From contig CAVTIV010000008.1 of the NCBI GenBank assembly GCA_963734865.1, positions 186,001 through 250,000 of the forward strand: DNA of 64,000 bases. Reading direction: 5' to 3'. Numbering within the stretch: position 1 is the stretch's first letter; each line of letters opens with the position of its first letter. The notes beneath the pieces are model-generated. The model made no database searches and was not told the origin of the DNA. It worked only from the letters and a program-made list of their open reading frames with translations. The DNA is from CBDCUW01 sp963734865. Lineage in GTDB: Bacteria > Planctomycetota > Planctomycetia > Pirellulales > Pirellulaceae. A program made the translations under genes and the position numbers. This document shows positions 23,618-33,691 of the stretch, piece by piece.

Positions 23618-24982
23618 CTAGGGCGCCGACAGCGAAGGTGCTGCCGCCGGTTTGGCGATGCCCGCAATCGCGATCTGCTTCAACAGGGCATCGGTTTCGC
23701 TATCGTGGCCCTGGATCATGATCGTACCGGCTTCCAGCCGCAGCCCCTTCCGTGGGTTTTCGTCTGCATCACGGTCGTCTTGCCAATCGCTGACTTGCAC
23801 GCCATTGACCCAAGCGGCCATCTTGGCGCCGCTTGCGACCAGCACGACCGTTGCCCATTTGTCGCTCTGGCCAGCAACGACGCGAGCGTCTTGTCGCCGG
23901 AAGATGCCCCCCGATCCGCAGTCAGCGGGTAACAGCGGATTGCCATCGGTCATTTCGTTGCTGAGCTGGCATTCGTAACCCATCATCTCTTTACCGGCGA
24001 TGCAGCGAAAGAAGATCCCCGAATTCACGTCGTCTCGCGGCAATTTGTACTCGGCCATCAAGACAAAGTCGTCATAGGATTTTTTCGACTCCAGTTGTGC
24101 ACGCCCACCTTTGACATGCAACCATCCTTCTTCGGTCGTCGTGAACTCCCCGGGCATTTCGGGATATTTGGTCCACTGGCTCAGGTCGGCGTCCAGCAAC
24201 GTCTTCAATCCGAGTGGATGCAGACGAATGTTCCTGAACGAGACGCGACCGCTGTTGTGTTGCAATCCGATACGGCCGGCGGATAACCGGATCGGATCGC
24301 TGTAATCACAAACGAGCTTCCCATCGACACTGATTTGCAGTTGCTGACCGTCGAGCCGGCACTTCATTTCACGCCATTGATCAAACACTTGAGGGGAATC
24401 GGACTCGTCGACTTTCTGACGTTTCACGACACTCGCGGTGGGAAACGGATTGTCATCGGGGGCGATGTTGACTTCGTAACAGTCGGTGGCCGGATCCTCC
24501 GGATCCATGGGGGTACGGAGGAACACACCGCTATTGGTTTTCGGGCCGGCGTTGAATTCCAGTATCAATTCATAGTCTTGCCATGGCACGGACGTGCACA
24601 GCAGACATGGCGCGCCGCTGTCGACCACAATCGCACCCTCTTCGACGCGCCAATTGGCAGCGCCGGCAATTTCCCAACCGAACAGGGTGTGACCATCAAA
24701 CAACCGCACCCAGCCCTGGGATGCCTGCTCGTTCGGCAACCGTGCGGCGAGCAAATCGTCGGCCGAGGACTCATAGCTTTTGGGTTCCATCGCAGCAGGT
24801 TCGCTGGGCACCTCGGCCGTTGGCGTGTTCGCGGTTGGCAGCGTCACGGTGGGAGCCGATGGCGTGTCCCGATTGCATCCCCCGGAGGTGATCACCATGG
24901 CAACTAAAATCGCCACCCAAGCTGGCAATCCTTGGGATGGCAATCGTTTGCATGGGCCTTTGACAAAGCGATTTCGGTTCAT
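23618..24982 (-). CDS. Lipoprotein with two tandem DUF1080 (3-keto-disaccharide hydrolase-like) domains
   Basis: 454 residues. The N-terminus has a basic stretch, a hydrophobic segment and a lipobox ending in TSGGC, then a Thr/Pro/Ala-rich linker. Two LamG-like DUF1080 domains follow: the first begins GWVRLFDGHTLFGWE and contains SGVFLRTP; the second begins near the LLDADLSQW segment and contains NSGIFFRC. DUF1080 domains are abundant in Planctomycetes and are linked to glycan breakdown. The sulfotransferase gene ends 5 bases upstream, which suggests an operon and a substrate such as a sulfated polysaccharide or surface glycan (inference). Confidence 0.85.
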   Translation of the reverse strand: MNRNRFVKGPCKRLPSQGLPAWVAILVAMVITSGGCNRDTPSAPTVTLPTANTPTAEVPSEPAAMEPKSYESSADDLLAARLPNEQASQGWVRLFDGHTLFGWEIAGAANWRVEEGAIVVDSGAPCLLCTSVPWQDYELILEFNAGPKTNSGVFLRTPMDPEDPATDCYEVNIAPDDNPFPTASVVKRQKVDESDSPQVFDQWREMKCRLDGQQLQISVDGKLVCDYSDPIRLSAGRIGLQHNSGRVSFRNIRLHPLGLKTLLDADLSQWTKYPEMPGEFTTTEEGWLHVKGGRAQLESKKSYDDFVLMAEYKLPRDDVNSGIFFRCIAGKEMMGYECQLSNEMTDGNPLLPADCGSGGIFRRQDARVVAGQSDKWATVVLVASGAKMAAWVNGVQVSDWQDDRDADENPRKGLRLEAGTIMIQGHDSETDALLKQIAIAGIAKPAAAPSLSAP

Positions 24983-24987
24983 GATTG

Positions 24988-26262
24988 CTACTCGTATCCG
25001 TATTGCTCGAAGTAATCTTTCCAGGCTTCACGAATCAGCTGTTCACTGGCGGCCGCAAGTTGGTGCCGATTGGGCTTGTACGCTCTGTGCTCGGACTGCA
25101 CCCACTGCTGGATCGTCGGTTGAACCGACTCAAAATCGCTCAAATGAAGTGTCTCGTAAATCGATTTCAGCGTGCCAACGGGATCTTGTGTCAAGTCTTC
25201 ATAGCGGACGTCGATCAAACGGTGCGGTTCGATTTCATCGCGTTGGGCATGAAAGGCGACGTACATCCGCTGCAAGCAATTGACGACATAACTCTCGATT
25301 CCCTCACCATTGGGTTTCTGCAGGGCTTGAACCTCATCGAGTCCATGCCAAAGGCGGCAGGTCGATGGGAACAAGTCTCGCGGATTGCGGGTGATGTGAA
25401 TGAATTTTGCTTCGGGGAATTCGCGGGCCAGCCGACCGATTCGGCCGGTATGCGTGGGACTCTTGACCACCAGAGGTCGCCCCGTCGCAGTGCTGACCGT
25501 CAATAGAAAGGAGCGTAGGGTGGCGAACCATTCGCTTTGATCGTGCTCGGAAACGCCCTCGAAATCCAAGTAGTCCAGATCAACGGGGCCCTGGTTTGGG
25601 AAGGCGATCCGACGATAGGGCGACGGCAATCCGATCGTCAGCAGTGCGAATTCATCTTCCTGTGGCCGATCCCAACCGGCAGCCATGTTGTCCATCGGAC
25701 GCTTGCCCGGCAACAACCACGAGGCAAATCGGCGGAAAAACCATTCCGAGACGAGAAAGTGGCTGGGGGCAAAGCATTGAAAGGTCGATGGACTGCTGAG
25801 CCGATCGTCGCGGACCATCAACTCGTGAAGCAGTGTCGTGCCACTCCGCCAATGGCCGACGATGAACACGGGGGGACCGTGAAATTCGGCAGCGGCAAGC
25901 TTGCGACCGAACAGGACTCGTTGCAGCAACGCCAGAGCGGAGTTCACGGGCGTGGAAAGCGTGACGCCGATCAACATTCCCCAGCGTGTCGGATGGACAC
26001 GAAAATTTCCCTTCCGCAGCAGCCGAAACCAGACCAACGTCCGCATCCCGTGCCAGAATCGCGGCGAATAGAACGGATAGCGGTGAAAGCTCGATTGCGG
26101 AGCAGGATCGGGACGGTGGTCGGCTGGGTGATCTTGCTCCAGCGTCGAAGTGGAACGGGAGGAAACACCTTCCAATCGGCCAGATCGCGACTCGCTTGGC
26201 AATTCGGGCAAGGAAACGGAGGCGGTTAAGGAATAAGAGCGGAACCAAATCGTCTCGAACAC
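24988..26262 (-). CDS. Sulfotransferase family protein
   Basis: PAPS-dependent sulfotransferase of the bacterial Sulfotransfer_3-like group. The 5'-phosphosulfate-binding loop is VGHWRSGTTLLHELM and the 3'-phosphate motif is FIHITRNPRDLFPSTCRLW. A hydrophobic stretch (WGMLIGVTLSTPVNSALAL) precedes the first motif and may bring it to the membrane. The start is uncertain: GTG at 26262 is the longest option and the first 50 or so residues are not conserved. It likely moves sulfate to a sugar, lipid or protein; the acceptor cannot be told from the sequence. Probably cotranscribed with the DUF1080 lipoprotein. Confidence 0.85.
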   Translation of the reverse strand: MFETIWFRSYSLTASVSLPELPSESRSGRLEGVSSRSTSTLEQDHPADHRPDPAPQSSFHRYPFYSPRFWHGMRTLVWFRLLRKGNFRVHPTRWGMLIGVTLSTPVNSALALLQRVLFGRKLAAAEFHGPPVFIVGHWRSGTTLLHELMVRDDRLSSPSTFQCFAPSHFLVSEWFFRRFASWLLPGKRPMDNMAAGWDRPQEDEFALLTIGLPSPYRRIAFPNQGPVDLDYLDFEGVSEHDQSEWFATLRSFLLTVSTATGRPLVVKSPTHTGRIGRLAREFPEAKFIHITRNPRDLFPSTCRLWHGLDEVQALQKPNGEGIESYVVNCLQRMYVAFHAQRDEIEPHRLIDVRYEDLTQDPVGTLKSIYETLHLSDFESVQPTIQQWVQSEHRAYKPNRHQLAAASEQLIREAWKDYFEQYGYE

Positions 26263-26428
26263 TGTAATTGACTACCGCCGCCCCCGACAGCGGCCGCGGT
26301 ATCGGCAGAGGCGAAAACCGTGCTTCGTGGCGGAACGTCGCCCGTCGTCACGAACTCGCTCAGCTGAGCTACAATCCACCCCTCATCCGTTCAATCGGCT
26401 CGATTCCTCGCTTTTCGATCAATATCTG

Positions 26429-26770
26429 ATGGCCCCACCGGACGAACAGCCCAGCGCCGGCAGCGAAGAGCTGTCCATCGCGGATTTGCAGCGACATATT
26501 CGTCAGATGTACTTCGACAAGGACGTGGTCCGGGGCGTGGACGGGACATTCATGTGGCTGATGGAGGAAGTGGGTGAGCTGGCATCGGCGCTGCGGGGGG
26601 AGGACAAACAGAATTTGGCCGAGGAGTTTGCCGATGTGATCGCCTGGCTGACGACCATCGCCAACGTCGCCGGCGTCGACCTGAACGCGGCCCTGGTGGC
26701 AAAATATGGTCATGGATGCCCCGGGTGCAGTCGGCTGGTTTGTGAATGCTCTGACTCCGAGAAACCATGA
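26429..26770 (+). CDS. MazG-like nucleotide pyrophosphohydrolase
   Basis: A short all-helical NTP-PPase of the MazG superfamily, 113 residues from the ATG at 26429. The metal-binding pattern is clear: EEVGELASAL followed by EEFADVIAWL, giving the ExxE...ExxD arrangement. The C-terminus carries a cysteine cluster (CPGCSRLVCEC) that may bind zinc. Such enzymes clear aberrant or excess nucleoside triphosphates. The stop overlaps the next start as ATGA at 26767, so the two genes are translationally coupled. Confidence 0.88.
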   Translation: MAPPDEQPSAGSEELSIADLQRHIRQMYFDKDVVRGVDGTFMWLMEEVGELASALRGEDKQNLAEEFADVIAWLTTIANVAGVDLNAALVAKYGHGCPGCSRLVCECSDSEKP

Positions 26771-29055
26771 TTCGCGGCACAGTGACTCGAATGCAACCAT
26801 CATCCTGCAACGGCTTCCTGACCCGCTGTCGGCTCATGCCAATGGTGTGTCTGCTGGCGATCTCGGTCAGCCTTTGCGGCGGCCACGATTGCCCAGCTGA
26901 CGATTCCCACGGTGACGATTCCTCCACCTCCTCGGCGCGATCCGTTCCCGAGGTGATCGTCGGAATCGAGGGCCACTATCGCGTGGGATGTTGGACAGCG
27001 GTCCGTATCGTCGGCAGTGCCAGCGGCATCGACAACGCGTCGCTGATCGAAACTCGCGACGGTGACGGCGTCCGCGTCGCCTACCAACAAGCTCAACCGC
27101 TGGCCAATGGATCTTGGGGGTACGTGATTCCCGGCAGCGAAGCGGTGCCGTTGATTGTTCGTGGCGAATCGGAGGTATTGTTGACGACACGATTTCCGAC
27201 GCTCGGTTCGCCCTCCAGCGGCCCGTCGATGATCCCGCTAAAGATGCCTTGGATCGTGGCCATCGGCGACCCGCTTGGTGTCGATCAAGTCGGCGCGAAT
27301 GAGATTCTCAATCGCGATGCATTGATCGCGGTATCGATTCCAAAGAACGCCGACGGTTTTCCCGATTCGGTACTCGGATATGACGGCGTCGACATGATCA
27401 TGATCGGCGGATCGAGCCGCAAAATCCTGGCCGCCTTGGGCGACAGCCAACGATCGGCGATCAGGCAATGGATCCTCGGCGGCGGTCGAGCATTCCTGAC
27501 GCTCGGAGAATCCGCGCCCGAGTTGCTGCAGGCAGCACCTTGGCTAGGCGAGTTGCTACCGCTCGGCGGGGAAGAACTTTCAACCACCAAACTCGATCCA
27601 TCGGCGCTCGAGACATTCACCTCGAGCCAGACACCCCTGGCTGTATTCTCTGGAATTCGACTGCCCAAGCAACAAGGCCGGAGTTTGATCACCGGCCGGA
27701 CGACTCGCCGAGTCAGCACACCGATGGCGGTGGAGTACAACGTTGGCCTGGGACGCATCGCCGTGGTCACCGCCGATTTGGAACAGCCCATGTTCGCTCA
27801 GTGGCCCGAGCGTCTGGATTTGATCACGCGACTGACCGGATCCATCTTGATCCCGCGGCAACAGGACACCGCGACCAAGAGCCGGGCAACCGCCTACGAC
27901 GACTTGGCTGGGCAAATGCGGGTGACGTTGGACCAATTTGCCGTCAAACGAACGTTTAGTTTTTCCGTCCTGTCGCTGATTCTGATGGGACTGATCGCGG
28001 CGATCGGACCGTTGGATTACCTGTTGATCAATCGCGTCTGTGGCCGCCCCCTGCTGGGCTGGCTGTCTTTCCCGTTGATGGCCATCGGTTTGTCGGTGGT
28101 CCTGGTTCAACAAGCCGGCTTGGTTGTTGCCAACTCGGAAACCGGCGATGACCATACCTTGGCCTCCGAAGTTCGTTGCAACCGTCTGGAATTCGTCGAC
28201 ATCGATTCAACGGCGGGGTTCGGTCGCGGCTCTGCGTTGAGCTATCTGTACACGCATCCGGCGACCCTGCTGGATGTCGATTCAAAGAATACATCCGCGC
28301 TCGATTCGATTTCCGATCGAGTCGAGCGGATGCTGACCACGCCGTTCGGTTACCCGGGCGAGTCGTTCGGAGGGATCCAAATCGCGATCGAGGATGCCAG
28401 ATTGCCCATGTATCAAGTCACGATCCGCGAAACCGCGGACGAAGTTCGCCGATCGCTCAAGGGGTTGCCGCTCGCGCCGCGCAGCAGCAAATCGATCGCA
28501 ACACGATTCTGGTTCAAGCCGAAATTATCGTCATCGGTAACGATGGCCCGTCGCCCGGGAAGCCAGTTGCTGCAGGGCGAGCTGACCAATCCGCTACCAA
28601 TCGACTTGCTGGATGGGATGCTGATTTATCGCAATTGGGTCTACCTGCTTCCGACTCGTTTTCCGGCCGGTGATCGGATTACCGCCGTCGAAGATTTGCG
28701 GCAAAAGAACTTTCGTTGGCAACTCTCTCGTCAAAAGGCATTGGAAGAAGCGCGTACCGAAGGTGAAGACTGGGATCCGGCAATGAACGACTCTCCTCAG
28801 CGAATCGCGGAAATGCTGATGTTTCACCGTGCAGTGGGAGGCACTCGCTATACCTCACTTCAGGACGACCCGTTATCGTTTCTCGATCTCTCTCACGTGT
28901 TGGCAGAAGACCGATGCATTCTGGTTGGCCGGCTGGCGAGTCCGCTATCACAACTGGCGATTCGCACCACCGACCAAGCCGATCACATTCCCGCGGGCGA
29001 CACGATGACCATGATTCGATTGGTGCTGCCGGTCGAATCGAAAGCCAGCCGCTAA
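26767..29055 (+). CDS. Large membrane protein with GATase-like domain, ABC-transporter-associated
   Basis: 762 residues, not assigned to a named family. There is an N-terminal hydrophobic segment (MVCLLAISVSLCGG) likely to be a signal or anchor, then an extracytoplasmic part with a class I glutamine-amidotransferase-like stretch (VDMIMIGGSSRKILAAL, then WILGGGRAFLTLGE). Two transmembrane segments follow (SFSVLSLILMGLIAAIG and WLSFPLMAIGLSVVLV), then a long C-terminal domain. This layout recalls membrane proteins encoded beside ABC-2/gliding-type exporters in Planctomycetes. It overlaps the MazG-like gene by 4 bases and an ABC ATPase starts 4 bases after its stop. Confidence 0.8.
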   Translation: MIRGTVTRMQPSSCNGFLTRCRLMPMVCLLAISVSLCGGHDCPADDSHGDDSSTSSARSVPEVIVGIEGHYRVGCWTAVRIVGSASGIDNASLIETRDGDGVRVAYQQAQPLANGSWGYVIPGSEAVPLIVRGESEVLLTTRFPTLGSPSSGPSMIPLKMPWIVAIGDPLGVDQVGANEILNRDALIAVSIPKNADGFPDSVLGYDGVDMIMIGGSSRKILAALGDSQRSAIRQWILGGGRAFLTLGESAPELLQAAPWLGELLPLGGEELSTTKLDPSALETFTSSQTPLAVFSGIRLPKQQGRSLITGRTTRRVSTPMAVEYNVGLGRIAVVTADLEQPMFAQWPERLDLITRLTGSILIPRQQDTATKSRATAYDDLAGQMRVTLDQFAVKRTFSFSVLSLILMGLIAAIGPLDYLLINRVCGRPLLGWLSFPLMAIGLSVVLVQQAGLVVANSETGDDHTLASEVRCNRLEFVDIDSTAGFGRGSALSYLYTHPATLLDVDSKNTSALDSISDRVERMLTTPFGYPGESFGGIQIAIEDARLPMYQVTIRETADEVRRSLKGLPLAPRSSKSIATRFWFKPKLSSSVTMARRPGSQLLQGELTNPLPIDLLDGMLIYRNWVYLLPTRFPAGDRITAVEDLRQKNFRWQLSRQKALEEARTEGEDWDPAMNDSPQRIAEMLMFHRAVGGTRYTSLQDDPLSFLDLSHVLAEDRCILVGRLASPLSQLAIRTTDQADHIPAGDTMTMIRLVLPVESKASR

Positions 29056-29059
29056 CGGA

Positions 29060-30053
29060 TTGCATCACGTTGTTTCTATCGATTCACCCCCTCAGCCGAA
29101 GACACCAGCATCCGTGATCAAGACCGTCGATTTAACGAAGAAGTATGGTGACGCTTTTGCCATCAAGGGCATCGACCTGGATCTGCAGGCCGGCGATCTG
29201 TTTGGCTTTATCGGCCCCAATGGTGCCGGCAAGACAACCACGATGCGGATCATCGCCACGTCTGTTGGAACCGAGTTGGGGCGAGGCATACGTGTGTGGC
29301 CACAGCGTTCACACGGCGCCAAAAGAAATTCGCCGACTGGTCGGTTACATGCCCGACTTTTTTGGCGTCTATGATGACATGACGGTGGTGGAATATTTGG
29401 AATTTTTCGCCGCCTCGTACCGCATCAACGGCGAGGCAAGGAGAAAACGCGTTGACGAGATGTTGGATACGGTCGATCTCGATTTCAAACGCGACGCCTT
29501 TGCCAACACGCTCTCGCGAGGCCAGACGCAGCGACTCGGTTTGGCCAGAACGCTGCTTCACGACCCCCAAGTCCTGCTGTTGGACGAACCGCTCTCGGGA
29601 CTCGACCCACGGGCTCGGATTGAGATGCGGAACCTGCTTCGCCGATTAGGCGAAATGGGAAAAACGATCATCGTCAGCAGTCACATTCTTCCTGAACTGG
29701 CCGATGTCTGTAACAAGATCGGGATCATCGACAAGGGTGAACTGAAACAGAACGCGACCAAGGCGGAAGTGATTCGCATGGTCCGCCAGCACACCGTGCT
29801 GGTGATCCAGCCCGCGCAGCGAGAGAACATGGACGCGATTGCCGAACTGCTCGCGGGGCATGCAAAGGTGCAGGGATGCGAATTGGGTGACGATGTGATG
29901 CGTGTGGTGCTCAAGAGCGATGTCGACGACTTTAGCGACTTGCCCAAGCTGTTGATCAACAGCGGCATCGACTTACGACGATTCAACGAAGAAGAACTCG
30001 ACCTCGAAACCGCCTTCATGGCATTGACCAAAGGGACGAGCAACCGGATGTAG
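29060..30053 (+). CDS. ABC transporter ATP-binding protein, frame break at 29261
   Basis: ATPase subunit of an ABC-2 type exporter. Walker A is GPNGAGKTTT, the signature is LSRGQTQRLGLARTLL, Walker B is VLLLDEPLSGLDP, and the switch His lies in IIVSSHILPE. The N-terminal frame ends at 29374, but the correct sequence resumes one frame over after an extra T at 29261 (ACG-T-CTG): LLEPSWGEAYVCGHSV. The start may be TTG 29060 or GTG 29114. No permease gene follows; the next gene runs the other way. Its partner is therefore either the upstream membrane protein or a permease elsewhere. Confidence 0.9.
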
Positions 30054-30083
30054 CAACCGGTTGTCACACCGATGACCGGTTGC
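30053..30083. terminator. Inverted repeat between convergent genes
   Basis: A perfect 9-bp inverted repeat (GCAACCGGT / ACCGGTTGC, 13-base loop) begins at the last base of the ABC ATPase stop codon and lies between that gene and convergent holA. The position suits a bidirectional terminator, but there is no T-run on either side. Confidence 0.45.
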
Positions 30084-30165
30084 GTAGCTGCCAACCAACG
30101 TCGCCATCACGCTCCGTTTTTGTGAAAGCCCGACAGGGTGCGGCGAACAGCGAGACCGATCACCT

Positions 30166-31205
30166 TCAAGTCGCTGACTTGGCCAGTCGCATCACCAGTT
30201 GCTCGAGCAGGAATCGGTCGCGGCCTTCGGCACTGTGCGTCCCCTTGAGCCTCAGGTCCGCGTCGAGCAGCCAGGGAAGAAGCTTCTTGGCCCGCTCACG
30301 GCCGAGTCCTGTGAGTTGAGACTTGGCGCGACCGATATCTGCTGGACGGCTGATTCCGGCCAGGGACAGCGCCTCTTCGAGCTGCCAATGTCGGCCGCTT
30401 CGCTCGCGATGTTCCACCACGGCGGTGGCCATGGCCAGCCGTCTCAGTGACCAGGCGATCTGCGGCAACAGCGCGATCGGACGCTGGCCGCCGCTCATCA
30501 GTTTATCCAGTTGTCGAATGCCTCGGCCGCGTCGCCGGCAGCGATTGCATCGGTGATTTGCCAGACGGTCTTGCCCTGCCAACCGGCGACGATCTCGCGC
30601 ACAAGCGGCTCGCCAATGATTTCGCCCGGACCGCAATAAAGTGCCAGTTTTGCGATCTCGGTATCCAACATGCCGATATCGTCGCCGATCATTTCGACCA
30701 ACGCATCGGCTGCCGCGGCGGCAAGTTGAGTTTGATATCGGGGGGCGATGTAATGCGTCAGAAACTTTCGTCGTGATGCGGCCGTCACCGCAAGCTTCTT
30801 GTCGGGGCTGGCGGTACAAGCAACCAACAAGTGATCGGCAACAATGCCTTTATAGATGCGCGTGTTCGAGGCGAGCGAACTGAGATCCAGAATGAATCGA
30901 GTGGCGGTACCCGGTTTGGCGATGTATTTCTCGATCTCGGGTCGATGATCACTGACAAACTTGTCGGCCCCGCGGACCACGATCGACCGTTTGCCGTCCA
31001 AGTCAAATAGCGAGGCCGTTGCTAATTCGTCGCGAAGATCGGACCAACGGATCGATTCGCCATCGAACTGAGTCGCGTCGCCATCTTGGGTCAGCGCGGC
31101 AATCGACCAAGATCGCAACGTTGCGTCGCCACCAAACAACGCCGTGACCGGCGGCAGATCCGCAGGCGGTTTGACCAGAAGATCGAAGGCGTGGACAAGG
31201 CTCAT
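30166..31205 (-). CDS. holA: DNA polymerase III delta subunit, frame break near 30503
   Basis: Clamp-loader delta subunit, which opens the beta sliding clamp. The N-terminal part (FGGDATLRSWSIAALT, KRSIVVRGADKFVSDHRPEIEKYI) and the middle domain (ALVEMIGDDIGMLDTEIAKLALYCG) match the family. The first frame ends at 30498; the C-terminal helical collar domain (SGGQRPIALLPQIAWSLRRL to the end) continues in the neighbouring frame. One A is probably missing from an A-run at about 30502 (TGGATAAACTGATG). I chose the ATG at 31205 (MSLVHAFDLL) over an upstream start at 31280. As an essential replication gene it is unlikely to be a true pseudogene. Confidence 0.85.
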
Positions 31206-31283
31206 GCCGGAAATCGTAACATAGCCAGTCAAAGAGTCCGAGCGGTGATCGCCGATCACGACCCAGACTTGATCGGGCACGAA

Positions 31284-33467
31284 CTATTTGAATACCGCTG
31301 TGGGTCGAGTGGCCGTCTGTTCGCCCGGTTCGGCGGGCAAGGCGCCCGAGAGCGATTGAAAGCCTCGGATTCTTGCTCGCGGAGCAAGTCCCTGGACGTC
31401 GATGGGTCGATCCAGGATGTAGCTGCCCACATTGCCCGCACGGTCGGTGGCGTCGATCCTCAGATAGAGCTGACGAGGCAGGCCAGGATCAGCGGGCCAG
31501 ATATAGCTGCCGTCATTGCGAAGACCGGCGGCGACGGTCGTCCAGGGCCCATCCACACGGTCGCTGAATGACAGTGTGATCGGTCGCGTCATCAGATTGG
31601 CATCCTCGGCCTCGTACTGAATCACCAGAGAACCGATTCGGTCTCCTTCGCCATACTGCGCCCCGGAAATACGAACGATGGGTTTGAGTCGGTCGACGAC
31701 GATCACGATGTCGGGCGACTCACCGGGCAGCGGTCGCGGGCTGGTCAAGCCGTTGCGACCGACCACGACGATTCGAAAACCGAACACGCCCTGTTCCTTC
31801 GTCTCGATGTCGAAGGGGCTGATGCGATCAGGATCCTCGCCCCAAAATTTCCAGCTCTTTCCGCCATCGGTGCTGCCATAGAGTTCGATTGATTCGACGC
31901 CGGCGTTGCCAATCGCTTCCACCTCAAAATCAAGACTGAACCGCAATGAGTCGCTGTATCGAATCGGCGCACGTCCGGCCGCCGCCTCAACATCGATTGA
32001 TTTCCGCACCCCATGGCGCGGCGGGTTCGAGTCGATTTCGGCGGCCGGTGTCGGAATCGACTCGATCGAATCCCGATTCGCGTTGGGAATGTTCGCTTTG
32101 GAATGGTTCCCGTTTGGCTGGCCTGGGCGTGCCGGTGTTAGCGGCCGCATCGCCTCGGCCGGCGTCCGCGCCGAAGGTTGTGCGGGCGACTCCTTTGCCG
32201 GGACGGGCTGAGTTTCGGGAGTCAGCCCCGACTGCTGTGGACCGTTTAAATCGAAACCGTTGCTGATTTGGTCCGCACCGGCCGGCGGCGGCAAGGTGCT
32301 GGGTGTCCTGGCCAACGTTGGTGCCCGATAGACCGACGGAGGCCCGAAAGGCCGCGTCGCTTGTGGGTAAACCGCCGTCCCCGCCGTCCCCGCCGGCGTC
32401 GGTTGCAGCGGCGTAAGAGTGGGCTGACCGGTACCAATCGACCGAGCTTGATTTGCCGGCAGTGCGGCACCGCGATATCCATCCAGTGCCGATGCGACAC
32501 CGGCCGGTTGACTGGGTGCGTATCCGCCAGCGGGTGCCAGCGGGTTGGCTGTGGTTGGCAATCGGCGATCGAGTCGGATGACCGGATCGGAGACCGTATG
32601 TGCGGCAGTATCGCGGCTGTCGATTCGAAATTGTGCCCAGTTCGCATCAACGGGCTCGCCCGTCCGTGAGGACGCGAATCGCGATGCTGGTGATTCGGCA
32701 ATACGCGGGCGATTGATCAACTTGGAGATCGCACTTTGGTTCTTGGCCGCGTCCGTGACGACCACTTGAAGCGAAAGTTGCTCCCACAATTTTTTTGGCG
32801 TGAAACTCAGTTTCCCGTCGGCGGGAAGCTTACGCACATCGACGTTCTGCCACGTGCCTAGGTTGTTGGTCACGTATCGAATTTGAATGGTCATCGGTGT
32901 CGAATCATCGATCGCAACGACCGCATCGACGCGTCCGGACGCATCGGCGTCGGCATCAACGACGACTCGCGGCTTGTCGGTGTCAACGAACACCTTCAAC
33001 TGAGGGGTAATCGGTCCGCTGGGATGAGCGTGGCCCGCAGCATCGATCGTTCGCGTCGCGAACCAAAACTCGCCGTCTTCATAGCCAGTGAATTGGAATT
33101 CCCGGACCGTATCGGTAACGGCCTTGCCGTCGATTCTCTTCCAAGGCAGCGCTGGCCCACGCGAGGCGAACAATTGGACCTCCGCAGGCTGAGAGCCAGC
33201 CGCGTCCACGGTAAACGGGATGGTGAATGATCGAGCGTTGAGAAAGAAGCAGCCGGGCGACGGTGTCGTCGTGGCGGGACTGACCCGTCGCTCGGTCGGT
33301 TCACTGTTCGGCAAGGGCGCTGGTAACACCGGGACGATGGAAGTGGCGTGATTGCCGCTGGCCACGGTCATCTCAGCGGCGGGTGGCGCCTCCTGCCCAG
33401 CAGAAAATTGCGGAATTCCAGCTACCAAAACAGCAGCCAGGAGCGACGTTTTCTTGACGGAACGCAT
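31284..33467 (-). CDS. Secreted protein with Ig-like/beta-sandwich repeats and Pro/Ala-rich linker
   Basis: 727 residues from the ATG at 33467. The N-terminus is a clear signal peptide (MRSVKKTSLLAAVLVAG, with a cleavage-like site near SAGQ). Two beta-sandwich-like domains with DTDKPRVVVDA and DRAGNVGSYILD motifs, typical of Ig-like repeats in extracellular proteins, flank a Pro/Ala/Gln/Thr-rich low-complexity linker of about 150 residues. No catalytic motif is visible. It lies upstream of holA on the same strand and divergent from mnmG. Probably a periplasmic or surface protein of unknown role. Confidence 0.75.
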   Translation of the reverse strand: MRSVKKTSLLAAVLVAGIPQFSAGQEAPPAAEMTVASGNHATSIVPVLPAPLPNSEPTERRVSPATTTPSPGCFFLNARSFTIPFTVDAAGSQPAEVQLFASRGPALPWKRIDGKAVTDTVREFQFTGYEDGEFWFATRTIDAAGHAHPSGPITPQLKVFVDTDKPRVVVDADADASGRVDAVVAIDDSTPMTIQIRYVTNNLGTWQNVDVRKLPADGKLSFTPKKLWEQLSLQVVVTDAAKNQSAISKLINRPRIAESPASRFASSRTGEPVDANWAQFRIDSRDTAAHTVSDPVIRLDRRLPTTANPLAPAGGYAPSQPAGVASALDGYRGAALPANQARSIGTGQPTLTPLQPTPAGTAGTAVYPQATRPFGPPSVYRAPTLARTPSTLPPPAGADQISNGFDLNGPQQSGLTPETQPVPAKESPAQPSARTPAEAMRPLTPARPGQPNGNHSKANIPNANRDSIESIPTPAAEIDSNPPRHGVRKSIDVEAAAGRAPIRYSDSLRFSLDFEVEAIGNAGVESIELYGSTDGGKSWKFWGEDPDRISPFDIETKEQGVFGFRIVVVGRNGLTSPRPLPGESPDIVIVVDRLKPIVRISGAQYGEGDRIGSLVIQYEAEDANLMTRPITLSFSDRVDGPWTTVAAGLRNDGSYIWPADPGLPRQLYLRIDATDRAGNVGSYILDRPIDVQGLAPRARIRGFQSLSGALPAEPGEQTATRPTAVFK

Positions 33468-33691
33468 CGGGTTGGCCGAGCCTCGAAGGCGGAAAGCATT
33501 GTCGAGTCGTGGGAAACACGTCAAGCTGCCGCGAGCAGCTAGTCCCACTTACTCGGCTTCGACCATTTGCCTGCCGTTCTTGAACGAATCGATCACAGCC
33601 AGCCCATCGAGCGAAACCGCCGGAGCGGTTTTTCCACTTTCCCCGGCTTATGCTGGCAATGAGCCAGATCCGGGATTCGCGAATAACAAAC

